From the NCBI RefSeq assembly GCF_014641495.1, contig NZ_BMHV01000005.1, positions 142,041 to 206,040 of the forward strand: a stretch of 64,000 bases of DNA, in the 5' to 3' direction. Shown here in pieces: positions 35,968 to 44,936 of this stretch (positions within the stretch are counted from its first letter, which is position 1; every line of letters starts with the position of its first letter). The position numbers and the translations under genes are program-made. Origin of the DNA: Terasakiella brassicae. Its GTDB lineage: Bacteria > Pseudomonadota > Alphaproteobacteria > Rhodospirillales > Terasakiellaceae. The notes under the pieces were generated by a model. It worked only from the letters and a program-made list of their open reading frames with translations, did no database searches and was not told the origin of the DNA.

Positions 35968-37542
35968 TTAACCAGCGGCTTGTTGTGCCGTTGCCATTTC
36001 CTTCAGGTGATGTTTCAAAATTTTCCCGGTGGAGCTGGCTGGCAAGTCATGGAGAATTGTTATTGAGGACGGTCTTTTATACGCGGTCAACCGTTCCTTG
36101 CAAAATGCTTTTATCTCAGCCTCGCTTAAGGTGCTTTTGCGGGGAACCTGAACAAAGGCATGAACCTCTTCATTGCCTTCAACTTCCACACCGACAACGG
36201 CTGACTGAATAATGCCTTCATGGGAATTCAATGTTGCTTCGACCTCTGCCGGATAGACGTTAAAGCCGGAACGCACGATCATTTCTTTAGATCGCCCGAC
36301 AATAAACAGATTGCCGTCTTCATCTTGTCGCGCCAAGTCCTGTGTATTGAACCAGCCTTGATCATTCAGGACGACAGCCGTTTCTTCCGGCTTTCTGAAA
36401 TAACCTTTCATTACATTGGGGCCACGCACCCATAATTCACCCGTTTCACCATCCTTTACCTGTTCATCCGGTGTCTTCATCAATTTGACTTCTTGGCCCG
36501 GTATCGGTTTGCCCACAGAACAAGTTTGTAAATTCTCATTTAAACGAACTTGGGAAATCGTCGGGCTGGCTTCTGTTAACCCATAGCCATTATGCAAGGG
36601 ACGACCAAAGAAATTTTCCGTAATTGCCTTGGTTTCCGGGTCCAAAGGTGCCCCGCCTGCCGACATATAACGCAAGAACAGGTCATCGGCTTTCAAGCCA
36701 TGATTTTTTAGACCTTCGATCAACATGGAATACATTGGCGGCACGCCTTGCATCACGGTGATTTTCTTGTCGCGCAAGGCATTCAGACAAATTTCGACAT
36801 CAAAACGGGTTTCCATAAACAAGGTTGCCCCGGCAAATAAACTGCCCATACAGGTTGAAGCCAAACCAAACACATGCGAAATTGGCAAAACCACATAGAC
36901 ACGGTCCATTTGTTCCAAACCGCGCAAAGCCCCGGAAACTGTCGCAATAAAACCGATATTGCGATGGGTCAGCATCACCCCCTTGGGCTTCCCTGTCGTC
37001 CCGGAGGTATAAATCATCGCAAAAACCTGTTCTGCGGCAGATGCCTCCACAGCTTCAGCCTTGGAATCGGGATAGGTTTGGCACGTCAAGGTGCCAAGCA
37101 GGTCGTCCTCAACCGTCTTACAGCCAATAAAGTCCCCATAACGCTGCGCATCTTTGGAATAATCGACAAAACAAATCAGATGTTTCGGATCACAATCTTG
37201 GCGAATACCGTCAAGCTCTGCATTGGACATACGTGCATTGACTACAGAAACCCACACATCCATATCACTGGCAGCAAGCATAAAGGCCAACACAGCGCAG
37301 CAGTTTTCAATCACCACCATCAGACGATCACCGGCAATCACGCCATGTGCGTCCAGATGCGCGCGCGCGCTTTTAATCGCATTTCCCAGATCCGCATAGG
37401 TCCACTGTTTTTTCGGATCGCTGACCGCATCACGGGTCGGCGTCTTTTCAATCCATTCCCAGATTTTATGGCTCACGCGTTGAGGAAGCGCGGCAATAAC
37501 CTCCTCTACATCCTGACCTAAAACTTTCTCGTTCTTATTCAT
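35968..37542 (-). CDS. AMP-dependent acyl-CoA synthetase, cluster 2
   Basis: ANL-superfamily carboxylic acid:CoA ligase of 524 residues. It has the P-loop MIYTSGTTGKPKGVML, the NGYGLTEASPTIS adenine motif, the hinge GWFNTQDLARQDEDGN and the C-terminal catalytic Lys in PASSTGKILK. The length and motifs match short/medium-chain or dicarboxylate ligases such as PimA. The ATG at 37542 is preferred because AAGGA lies 10 bases upstream; an in-frame TTG at 37560 would place that site within the gene. It is transcribed divergently from the thiolase operon, with two operator candidates between them. Confidence 0.9.
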   Translation of the reverse strand: MNKNEKVLGQDVEEVIAALPQRVSHKIWEWIEKTPTRDAVSDPKKQWTYADLGNAIKSARAHLDAHGVIAGDRLMVVIENCCAVLAFMLAASDMDVWVSVVNARMSNAELDGIRQDCDPKHLICFVDYSKDAQRYGDFIGCKTVEDDLLGTLTCQTYPDSKAEAVEASAAEQVFAMIYTSGTTGKPKGVMLTHRNIGFIATVSGALRGLEQMDRVYVVLPISHVFGLASTCMGSLFAGATLFMETRFDVEICLNALRDKKITVMQGVPPMYSMLIEGLKNHGLKADDLFLRYMSAGGAPLDPETKAITENFFGRPLHNGYGLTEASPTISQVRLNENLQTCSVGKPIPGQEVKLMKTPDEQVKDGETGELWVRGPNVMKGYFRKPEETAVVLNDQGWFNTQDLARQDEDGNLFIVGRSKEMIVRSGFNVYPAEVEATLNSHEGIIQSAVVGVEVEGNEEVHAFVQVPRKSTLSEAEIKAFCKERLTAYKRPSSITILHDLPASSTGKILKHHLKEMATAQQAAG

Positions 37543-37632
37543 CTTACGCTTTTCCTTCAATACTCGCGCAAACTTTAAACATCTTCTAAAGGCGTTTTAT
37601 CTCACCTTTACGCATGCTGTAAACAAAAATAA

Positions 37633-37649
37633 ATACCGCATAGCGGAAT
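37633..37649. promoter_or_regulatory. IclR-type operator candidate, site 2 (CoA ligase promoter side)
   Basis: The sequence ATACCGCATAGCGGAAT pairs TACCGC with GCGGAA around ATA and matches sites 1 and 3. It is 90 bp upstream of the CoA ligase ATG and 133 bp upstream of the thiolase ATG. Its distance to the ligase gene resembles that of site 1 to the liv operon. Confidence 0.6.
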
Positions 37650-37748
37650 ATATGGTTTATTTTTTTACATTAAAATGCTCTTTTTTTGAAAAAATATATG
37701 GACAATTTTAGATGATATGAATTATCTATATCTTGTTTTCGGAATTTT

Positions 37749-37765
37749 ATTTCGCAATGCGAAAC
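37749..37765. promoter_or_regulatory. IclR-type operator candidate, site 3 (thiolase promoter side)
   Basis: The sequence ATTTCGCAATGCGAAAC contains a perfect inverted repeat, TTTCGC AAT GCGAAA. It lies only 17 bp upstream of the thiolase ATG, overlapping or following the transcription start, which is the usual position for repression. The rest of the 240-bp intergenic interval is AT-rich with no other gene. Confidence 0.65.
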
Positions 37766-37782
37766 TAATTTGGAGTCCTTTA

Positions 37783-38985
37783 ATGACTAATGCATATATA
37801 TATGACGGTGGCAGAACGGCGTTTGGCAGACATGGCGGGGCATTATCTTCTTTGCGTCCTGATGACATGCTCGCCCATGTCATCAAAACTTTGATCAACA
37901 GAAACAATTTTGACTTAAAGGACTACGAAGACGTTATCGCGGGTTGCACCAATCAGGCCGGTGAAGACAGCCGCAACGTGGCACGTTTTGCCGGTCTTCT
38001 ATCCGGTCTGCCGATGGAAACAGGTGGCATCACGCTTAATCGCCTGTGCGGATCCAGTCTGGCTTCTGCTGCTGATGCCGCACGTTGCGTTAAAGTCGGG
38101 GAAGGTGAATTATTCGTTGCCTGTGGTGTAGAAGCCATGAGCCGGGCTCCGTTGGTCCTGTCCAAGGCACAATCGGCTTTTGATCGTCAACAAACCATTG
38201 CCGATACAACAATGGGTGCACGGTTCAGCAACCCGAAACATCTGGAACAGTTCGGCGCAGACTCCATGCCCGAAACCGCCGACAACATCGCCCATGATCT
38301 TGGGATCACCCGCGAAGAAAGCGATGCCTTTGCGCTTGCGTCCCAACTCAAATACGAAGCCGCATACAAGGACGGTTACTATGACGGCGAAATTATTCCC
38401 ATCCCTGTTTATATGGGTCGCAAAAAAGGCGAAGTCATTATCAGCGAAGACGAACATCCCCGCCCGAACAGTGATATCGCGTCCTTACAAAAATTACGTG
38501 CCCTGTTTGCCGATGGTGTGGTCACAGCCGGTAATGCCTCCGGCATCAATGACGGGGCCAGCGCAGTCCTGATCGGCAGCCAAGCCATTGGTGAGAAAAG
38601 CGGCGTGAAACCACGTGCCCGTATTGTCAGTTCGGCAATCGTCGGTGTGCCCCCGCGCGTTATGGGGCTTGGTCCGGTCGGCGCGACACAAAAAGCATTG
38701 GCACGCGCAGGCCTGACGCTTAACGACCTTGATGTCATGGAATTCAACGAAGCCTTCGCCACACAAGCCTTGGGATGTTTGAACCAACTGGGTCTTTCCT
38801 ATGATGATCCCCGCATAAACCCTAATGGTGGTGCCATTGCCATCGGCCACCCCTTAGGGGCCAGCGGTGCACGTATTTTGTGGGCGGCTGTACGCCAACT
38901 GGAACGCACAAACGGTCGTTACGGCTTGGCGACCATGTGTATCGGTATCGGCCAAGGTATCGCCGTTGTTGTTGAGCGTGTTTAG
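37783..38985 (+). CDS. Acetyl-CoA acyltransferase (thiolase; PimB/PcaF-like), cluster 2
   Basis: Thiolase of 400 residues. It has the nucleophilic Cys in TLNRLCGSSLASA, the FNEAFATQ motif, GHPLGASGARI and the second active-site Cys in ATMCIGIGQG. The PcaF/PimB type is suggested by the neighbours rather than by a diagnostic residue. The ATG at 37783 follows TGGAG by 7 bases. It is first in a plus-strand operon with the FadB-like fusion and two acyl-CoA dehydrogenases. Confidence 0.93.
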   Translation: MTNAYIYDGGRTAFGRHGGALSSLRPDDMLAHVIKTLINRNNFDLKDYEDVIAGCTNQAGEDSRNVARFAGLLSGLPMETGGITLNRLCGSSLASAADAARCVKVGEGELFVACGVEAMSRAPLVLSKAQSAFDRQQTIADTTMGARFSNPKHLEQFGADSMPETADNIAHDLGITREESDAFALASQLKYEAAYKDGYYDGEIIPIPVYMGRKKGEVIISEDEHPRPNSDIASLQKLRALFADGVVTAGNASGINDGASAVLIGSQAIGEKSGVKPRARIVSSAIVGVPPRVMGLGPVGATQKALARAGLTLNDLDVMEFNEAFATQALGCLNQLGLSYDDPRINPNGGAIAIGHPLGASGARILWAAVRQLERTNGRYGLATMCIGIGQGIAVVVERV

Positions 38986-39047
38986 AACAGGCTGACACAC
39001 CCTGCAATGACACCTTTGCGTATAATCAATAAGTGAGAGCAAGTTTC

Positions 39048-41153
39048 ATGTCCCCCGTCAGTTACGAAATTATTGAGAATATCGGCATCATTACCATCGA
39101 CAACCCGCCGGTCAATGCCCTGTCCCATGCGGTGCGTGTCGGTTTGGTTGAAACCGTTCATCAGGCCCAAAATGATGAAAGCGACGCCTTGTTGCTGATT
39201 TGCACTGGTAAAACATTTATCGCAGGCGCGGATATTTCCGAATTTGGTAAACCACCGCAAGAACCTTTTTTGCCTGATGTCCTCAATACGCTCGAACAAT
39301 CAGATAAACTGATTGTTGCTGCCCTGCACGGTCAAGCCCTAGGCGGGGGATTTGAAACAGCCTTATCCTGTCATTATCGTTGCGCCCTTGCCAGTGCCAA
39401 GGTCGGACTGCCCGAAGTCAACCTTGGCCTGCTTCCCGGTGCGGGCGGCACACAACGCACGCCACGTCTGGCAGGTGTAAAAGTGGCATTGGACCTGATT
39501 TTATCCGGCAAACCAATTTCAGCATCAACCGCCCTTGAGGACCATCTTATTGATCATGTTTTTGCAGAAGGCGACCTCAAAACACAGGCCTTGGCCTACA
39601 CCAAAGGATTGGTTGCTCAGAAGGCACCTTTGCGCCGTGCCAGCGAACAAGAAATCGACCAGAACAGCTTTGACGGTGCGATATTTGATCAATATCGCAA
39701 AACATATGCAAAGAAGTTACGCAATCAAAACTCCCCCCAATTGATTGTCGATTGCGTGGAAGCCGCCACAAAAGAAAACTTTACCGATGGTATGAAAATA
39801 GAACGCGATGCCTTCTTACAATGTCGTGCCTCCGATCAATCTGCCGGACTGCGCCATATTTTCTTTGCCGAACGACAAGCTGCCAAGATTAAAGATCTCC
39901 CCAGAGATACCGCCACCCGCGACATCCAGTCCATTGCCATTATCGGTGCCGGCCTGATGGGTGGCGGTATCGCCATGAATTTTGCCAACGCAGGCATCCC
40001 GGTAAAAATGCTGGAAATCAATGATGATGCGTTAAACAAAGGCCTCGCCAATGTCGCCAAAATTTACCGTTCAATGGCTGCAAAAAACCGCATCAGCCCA
40101 AAAGAAAGCGAAAAGCGGATTGCCTTGATCAGCGGCACAACGGATTACAATGACTTGCAAGATGTCGATCTGGTCATCGAGGCCGTTTTTGAAAGTATTG
40201 AGGTTAAAAAAGACGTATTCACCAAACTTGATCAAGTCTGTAAAGACGGGGCAATTTTGGCAACCAATACATCTTATCTCGATATCAATGAAATCGCCCA
40301 ATTTACCAAGCGTCCCCAAGATGTGATCGGTTTGCATTTCTTCAGCCCCGCACACATTATGAAATTGCTGGAAATCGTACGCGCTGATGAAACGGTGGAC
40401 GATGTCATGGCCAGTGCAATGGCCCTTGCCCGTAAAATCAAGAAAGTCCCGGTTCAGGCCCGTGTCTGTTACGGCTTTATCGGCAATCGCATGTTGCGCC
40501 AGTACCAACGTGAAGTTCAAATGTGCCTAATCGAAGGGGCAAGCCCCGAACAAATCGACAAATCCATGATGGACTGGGGGATGGCAATGGGACCGTTAAT
40601 GGTTGCCGACCTTGCTGGATTGGATATCAGTTACAAGGCCCGCCAAGCCTTAAGTGATGAACAAAAAGGTGACCCCAAAAGTTATCGCATTCCCGATGTC
40701 TTGTTTGAAATGGGTCGTATCGGTCAGAAATCCGGTTCCGGTTATTATATCTATGACCCCCAAACCAAGGCCCGCACGGCAGACCCCAGCGTCAATGATA
40801 TCATTGAACGTGAGGCCGCTGCATTTGGCGTTACGCGCAAAGCTATGAGTGATGAAGAAGTCCTCAACCGTTTGTCGCTGGCCTTGATTAATGAGGGGTT
40901 CAAGATTTTAGAAGAAGGCATTGCCCAGCGTGCCAGTGATATTGATGTTGTCTATTGCTTTGGCTACGGCTTCCCAAAATATCGCGGTGGCCCGATGTTG
41001 TTTGCACAAACCCGTGGTTTGGACAAGGTCTATCAAGATATTTGCGCTTATCGCGAAAGCCACGGCGACCTTTATTGGACACCATCAAAACTGCTGCAAA
41101 ATCTGGTTGAAACAAACACAAGCCTGAGTGATTGGGAAGAAAGCACGCAATGA
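39048..41153 (+). CDS. Enoyl-CoA hydratase / 3-hydroxyacyl-CoA dehydrogenase fusion (hydratase first), cluster 2
   Basis: Bifunctional beta-oxidation enzyme of 701 residues. The N-terminal crotonase domain (about 1-190) has [21 protein letters not shown] and [10 protein letters not shown]. The dehydrogenase half begins near residue 295 with [17 protein letters not shown] and includes [18 protein letters not shown] with the catalytic His, then C-terminal domains. This order is the common FadB/FadJ/PimF one, the opposite of the cluster 1 enzyme. The ATG at 39048 is preferred over a GTG at 39033. Its stop overlaps the next start in ATGA. Confidence 0.93.
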   Translation: MSPVSYEIIENIGIITIDNPPVNALSHAVRVGLVETVHQAQNDESDALLLICTGKTFIAGADISEFGKPPQEPFLPDVLNTLEQSDKLIVAALHGQALGGGFETALSCHYRCALASAKVGLPEVNLGLLPGAGGTQRTPRLAGVKVALDLILSGKPISASTALEDHLIDHVFAEGDLKTQALAYTKGLVAQKAPLRRASEQEIDQNSFDGAIFDQYRKTYAKKLRNQNSPQLIVDCVEAATKENFTDGMKIERDAFLQCRASDQSAGLRHIFFAERQAAKIKDLPRDTATRDIQSIAIIGAGLMGGGIAMNFANAGIPVKMLEINDDALNKGLANVAKIYRSMAAKNRISPKESEKRIALISGTTDYNDLQDVDLVIEAVFESIEVKKDVFTKLDQVCKDGAILATNTSYLDINEIAQFTKRPQDVIGLHFFSPAHIMKLLEIVRADETVDDVMASAMALARKIKKVPVQARVCYGFIGNRMLRQYQREVQMCLIEGASPEQIDKSMMDWGMAMGPLMVADLAGLDISYKARQALSDEQKGDPKSYRIPDVLFEMGRIGQKSGSGYYIYDPQTKARTADPSVNDIIEREAAAFGVTRKAMSDEEVLNRLSLALINEGFKILEEGIAQRASDIDVVYCFGYGFPKYRGGPMLFAQTRGLDKVYQDICAYRESHGDLYWTPSKLLQNLVETNTSLSDWEESTQ

Positions 41154-41481
41154 TGAACACGCCGATACCTTCACGTCAGGATTATCTCATTAAAACATTC
41201 GGACTGAAGTTCCCGATACTTGCCGGTGGTTTGATGTGGTTGTCCGATGCCAATTACGTCAGCGCGTGTGCCCGTGCCGGTATTTTAGGCTTCATCACCG
41301 CCGCCAGTTTCCCTGACGAGGGCGATTTGCGTCACGAAATTCGCAAATGTCGCCAACAAAGCAACGGTGCCCCGTTCGGGGTCAAGTTGCCCAAACTGGT
41401 ATCGAAGGCGAAGCCATAACCATTAACCAGCTTCTGCAATCGGATGCATCAAAAAGCGCACGCAAAGAAACCCTGAAATAA
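41150..41481 (+). pseudogene. Nitronate monooxygenase remnant with internal deletion or frameshift
   Basis: The frame starting at 41150 encodes about 80 residues clearly like the N-terminus of an FMN-dependent nitronate monooxygenase (GLKFPILAGGLMWLSDANYV, GAPFGVKLPKL) and then stops at 41419. Full-length members have about 320-370 residues. From about 41390 another frame continues to a TAA at 41479 and encodes an Ala/Ser/Lys-rich tail that may be the original C-terminus. A large internal deletion is the simplest reading. The start overlaps the upstream stop in ATGA, so an intact gene once belonged to this operon. It differs from the intact enzyme at 13230. Confidence 0.7.
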
Positions 41482-41512
41482 CAATGATCTATTTACTGAA
41501 AATGGTGACACA

Positions 41513-42709
41513 ATGAATATTCATTTAACAGACGAGGAATTGGCCTTTCGCAAAGAAGTACAGGATTTCTTTACCAACGAATTTCCCAAAGACATCAAGG
41601 AAAAACAGGATAAAGGCATTTATCTGAGCAAAGACGACCACGTTCGTTGGCAAAAGGCCCTGCACGCCAAAGGCTGGGCCGGGATTAACTGGCCGGTTGA
41701 ACATGGCGGCACAGGTTGGAGCGCCACACAAAAATACATTTACGCAAACGAAGCAGCCAAGGCCAATGCACCGCGCATTATCCCCTTTGGTTTAACAATG
41801 GTTGCCCCGGTTATCTTTACTTATGGCAATGAAGAACAGAAAAAACGTTTCTTGCCTGATATTCTGGCCTCCAACGTCTGGTGGTGTCAGGGTTATTCCG
41901 AACCAAACGCGGGTTCTGATCTGGCCGCCCTTAAAACCAAGGCGGTACGTGACGGTGAGGATTACATCGTGAACGGCACAAAAACATGGACCACATTGGG
42001 CCAGCATGCCGACTGGATTTTCTGCCTTGTACGGACCGACGACACGGGTAAAAAACAGCAAGGTATCAGTTTCCTGCTGATTGATATGAAAACGCCGGGG
42101 GTCAGTGTTCATCCCATCATTACCATCGACGGCACCCACGAAGTCAACGAAGTCCATTTTGAAGATGTCCGTGTCCCGGCAGAAAACCTGATCGGGGAAG
42201 AAGGCAAAGGCTGGACCTATGCCAAGGTGTTATTGACCCATGAACGCACCGGCATTGCGCGCGTGGCAGAGTCCAAAGCCCTGCTGGCATCGCTGAAACG
42301 CATGGTCGATGCCCAGAACGATGCACTGGTCAATATGAAAGAAAACACCGTTTTCATGACCCGTTTGATCGAGGCGGAAATCGAACTCAAAGCCCTTGAA
42401 TATACTGAACTTCGTGTTTTATCCGCTGTTTCTACAGGCAAAGCGCCGGGACCGGAATCTTCGATCCTGAAAATCAAAGGAACAGAGATTATGCAGTTGT
42501 TAAACGAACTGTTTGTCGAAGTTGCAGGCATATATGCCCTGCCCTATGTCCCGGATCAATATCGTGACGGGTTTGAAGGGACACCTGCCGGCCCGCAATT
42601 TGCCGCAAAAACCAGTGCGACTTATTACAACAACCGTAAAGTCAGCATTTATGGCGGCACCAACGAAATTCAGAAAAACATTATTGCCAAGCAAGTGCTT
42701 GGGCTATAG
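41513..42709 (+). CDS. Acyl-CoA dehydrogenase, large-subunit type (PimC-like)
   Basis: FAD-dependent acyl-CoA dehydrogenase of 398 residues with the complete family plan: WCQGYSEPNAGSDLAALKTKA in the FAD and substrate region, WTTLGQHADWIF, and SIYGGTNEIQKNIIAKQVLGL at the C-terminus. With the shorter dehydrogenase encoded 14 bp downstream it resembles the paired subunits PimC/PimD of pimeloyl-CoA dehydrogenase. Length and order agree, but specificity is inferred from context only. Confidence 0.92.
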   Translation: MNIHLTDEELAFRKEVQDFFTNEFPKDIKEKQDKGIYLSKDDHVRWQKALHAKGWAGINWPVEHGGTGWSATQKYIYANEAAKANAPRIIPFGLTMVAPVIFTYGNEEQKKRFLPDILASNVWWCQGYSEPNAGSDLAALKTKAVRDGEDYIVNGTKTWTTLGQHADWIFCLVRTDDTGKKQQGISFLLIDMKTPGVSVHPIITIDGTHEVNEVHFEDVRVPAENLIGEEGKGWTYAKVLLTHERTGIARVAESKALLASLKRMVDAQNDALVNMKENTVFMTRLIEAEIELKALEYTELRVLSAVSTGKAPGPESSILKIKGTEIMQLLNELFVEVAGIYALPYVPDQYRDGFEGTPAGPQFAAKTSATYYNNRKVSIYGGTNEIQKNIIAKQVLGL

Positions 42710-42723
42710 AGAGAGGACGGATT

Positions 42724-43857
42724 ATGGATTTTTCTCTTAACGATATTCAAGAAATGATGCGCGAAAGTGCGTCCAAATTCATTCAGAAAGAATATGACTT
42801 TGAAACTCGTCGCAAGCTGAGCAAAAGCGAGATGGGCTATAGCCAAAAAAACTGGGAACTCTTCGCAAAACTTGGCTGGCTTGCCCTGCCTGTAGACGAA
42901 GATTTCGGCGGTATTGGCGGCAGTGTTCTGGATACGATCATCCTGCAGGAAGAACTTGGAAAAGGCTTGGTTGTCGAACCTTATTTCGCCACGGCCTTAT
43001 TGGGGGCCAACCTGATCAACAAATTTGCCCGTGATGATCAAAAAGAAACCATTCTGGAAAATGTCATTGCCGGGACACAAAAACTCACCCTCGCCCACAG
43101 CGAAGGCCATGCGCCGTTTGATCTGACACAAATGCGCACCACAGCACAAAAAAACAGTAACGGCTTTGTGTTAAACGGTATAAAATCTGTTGTTCTGGAC
43201 GCACAAAACGCCGACATGTTGTTAGTGGTTGCCCGGACCTCCGGTCAAAGCGGTGATAAAAACGGACTGAGTGTTTTTAACCTCACCCCCGATACAGCTG
43301 GCATGACGATCAAGGGCTATGAAACAAATGACGGCCTGCGTGCCGCCGACATTACTTTTGACAATGTCAACCTTGACGAAACCACGGTTATCGGGGAACT
43401 GGACCAAGCCTATGACGCGGTTCATCGTGTTCTGCTGGAAGGGATTGTCAATCTATCCGGCGAAGCCGTCGGCATCATGGAAAAGCTGGTCGAATTGACC
43501 GCTGAATATTTAGGCGTACGGGAACAATTCAGCGCCCCCATTGGCAAGTTCCAAGCTTTACAACACCGTACGGCCGATATGTTCATGGAAAAAGAACAAG
43601 CCAAATCCATGCTTTACTATGCAGCCATTGAAACCGCAGAAAATGCAGAAGGTTTTGAACGGGCCTGCGCCATGTTAAAGGTTCGCATCGGCAATGCAGC
43701 ACGGTTCGTCGGTCAACAAGCCGTTCAATTGCACGGCGGCATGGGGGTCACCGATGAACTCAGCGTCGGTCACTATTTTAAACGCCTGACCTGTATCAAT
43801 AATTTACTGGGGTCTCGTGACTATCACCTGAATGTTTTGGTGAAAGAAGCCCAATAG
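42724..43857 (+). CDS. Acyl-CoA dehydrogenase, small-subunit type (PimD-like)
   Basis: Acyl-CoA dehydrogenase family protein of 377 residues. The N-terminal helical domain and the C-terminal four-helix bundle (EQFSAPIGKFQALQHRTADM, QLHGGMGVTDELSVGHYFKRL) are kept. The middle domain is less typical: the usual NAGSD-type motif is replaced by SEGHAPFDL. That suits the partner subunit of a heteromeric enzyme like PimD. It closes the plus-strand cluster 2 operon and is followed by a long hairpin. Confidence 0.9.
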   Translation: MDFSLNDIQEMMRESASKFIQKEYDFETRRKLSKSEMGYSQKNWELFAKLGWLALPVDEDFGGIGGSVLDTIILQEELGKGLVVEPYFATALLGANLINKFARDDQKETILENVIAGTQKLTLAHSEGHAPFDLTQMRTTAQKNSNGFVLNGIKSVVLDAQNADMLLVVARTSGQSGDKNGLSVFNLTPDTAGMTIKGYETNDGLRAADITFDNVNLDETTVIGELDQAYDAVHRVLLEGIVNLSGEAVGIMEKLVELTAEYLGVREQFSAPIGKFQALQHRTADMFMEKEQAKSMLYYAAIETAENAEGFERACAMLKVRIGNAARFVGQQAVQLHGGMGVTDELSVGHYFKRLTCINNLLGSRDYHLNVLVKEAQ

Positions 43858-43873
43858 AAGAAGGCCTATAAAA

Positions 43874-43905
43874 GCATACCCTTTCCTTATCTGGAGAGGG
43901 TATGC
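43874..43905. terminator. Hairpin after the cluster 2 plus-strand operon
   Basis: The arms GCATACCCT (43874-43882) and AGGGTATGC (43897-43905) form a perfect 9-bp stem with a 14-base loop, 16 bp after the last stop codon. No T-run follows on the plus strand, so this may be a processing or stabilising structure; on the minus strand TTTTAT follows. Confidence 0.45.
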
Positions 43906-43953
43906 CAGGCTGCTGACAAAGTGCTTTCGATAAAATATAGCAAGTTTTTAAGA

Positions 43954-44052
43954 GACAATCCCGCACTTGATACGGGATCCATTTAAAATCAATGGATTAG
44001 ATGTTACTCATTGGACAAAGATGGATCCCCGATCAAGGTCGGGGATGACAAC
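43954..44052. repeat. Inverted pair of the ATGGATCCC...GGGATGACA intergenic repeat
   Basis: Two copies of a roughly 30-bp palindromic unit lie in opposite orientation: 43954-43982 (minus) and 44021-44052 (plus). Each has the form ATGGATCCC, a short centre containing ATCAAG, then GGGAT and TGACA or TTGTC. Each copy folds on itself and the two can pair with each other. Similar intergenic repeats are common in Alphaproteobacteria. No gene was found between 43858 and 44090. Confidence 0.7.
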
Positions 44053-44090
44053 ATTGCTTATTGCCACAGGAAATTTTATACGTTCGTACC

Positions 44091-44294
44091 CTAATGCAGA
44101 ACAGCACTTCTGGGGCGTTCTTTCGTCAACAGGACTTCGACGGCGCGGGTAATACGGCGCCACAGGACTTCGCCTTCCTGATTGCCTAGACGCTGGAACT
44201 CATCGCCCCGGATTGCCGCATATAGAGCCGCTTCGTCACCGAATTTCTCAATGACCTGATTGGCTGTTTTATAGATATCTGTTTCGGTTTTCAT
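44091..44294 (-). CDS. Small conserved hypothetical protein coupled to fliN
   Basis: Acidic-to-neutral protein of 67 residues with predicted helical content (DIYKTANQVIEKFGDEAALYAAIRGDEF, spread over residues 5-32, and VLWRRITRAVEVLL). No signal peptide or TM segment is present. I know similar short proteins in Alphaproteobacteria only as uncharacterised families. Its ATG overlaps the fliN stop in ATGA, so translation is coupled and a link to the motor or to its regulation is possible but unproven. Confidence 0.7.
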   Translation of the reverse strand: MKTETDIYKTANQVIEKFGDEAALYAAIRGDEFQRLGNQEGEVLWRRITRAVEVLLTKERPRSAVLH

Positions 44295-44743
44295 CGGCTT
44301 CGCTTCGACCTCATAATATCACCGATGCTTACAGCCAGCTTATCCTCGACAACAACGACTTCCCCTTCTGCGATCTTTTGATCCGAGGAAAAGACATCGA
44401 TCGGGTCACCGACACCGCGATCCAGTTCCACCACGGCCCCACGGCCAAGTTTCAGGATCTGGCTCATTGGCATCACTGCCATACCGAGAACAGCACGAAT
44501 ACTGACTTCGACATCGTAAACGGCATCCATAGATTCACTATAACCCAAGGCACCGCCCAAGGTCGCGCCACCTTCGCCGCCATTTCCACCGCCACCGGCT
44601 GCTTTTTGGGCTTCTTCAGCCTCAATCTCCGCCAATGCCGCCGCCATGTCCATGTCTTCATCCATAGACGGTGCATTGTGGTCTTCTGCCAGTGCCGCTC
44701 CCCAATCTACGGAGAGATCGTCATCGTCTTCATCGTCCGCCAT
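44291..44743 (-). CDS. fliN: Flagellar motor switch protein FliN
   Basis: C-ring component of 150 residues. The C-terminal 80 residues form the SpoA/FliN domain: VEVSIRAVLGMAVMPMSQILKLGRGAVVELDR (residues about 78-109) and a final SIGDIMRSK. The N-terminal 60 residues are a very acidic and Gly-rich linker, a feature of alphaproteobacterial FliN. With FliG and FliM it sets the rotation direction and torque of the flagellum. It lies away from other flagellar genes here, with only the small 67-residue gene behind it. An AAGAGG ribosome-binding site precedes the ATG; the 193 bp upstream show no gene. Confidence 0.93.
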   Translation of the reverse strand: MADDEDDDDLSVDWGAALAEDHNAPSMDEDMDMAAALAEIEAEEAQKAAGGGGNGGEGGATLGGALGYSESMDAVYDVEVSIRAVLGMAVMPMSQILKLGRGAVVELDRGVGDPIDVFSSDQKIAEGEVVVVEDKLAVSIGDIMRSKRSR

Positions 44744-44936
44744 AAGCGCCTCTTAACTCTTACGGTTCATCGTCGGGACACATTCCCAACTGTGTGTTTA
44801 TAGGGCGAAAAAGGTTAATAAATTCTCTAACCTTTTATTTTTTCCCTATATTTTGCGACAATTTATAAAGCTTATCACATTCGCGTCGAATATTCACCAG
44901 ATGGGGTTCAACTTTTGTAATCCGGCACGTCTCCTT

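Noticed and set aside
36874..37521. Plus-strand frame of 215 codons opposite the CoA ligase
   Set aside because: Antisense shadow; the ligase frame carries the AMP-binding motifs.
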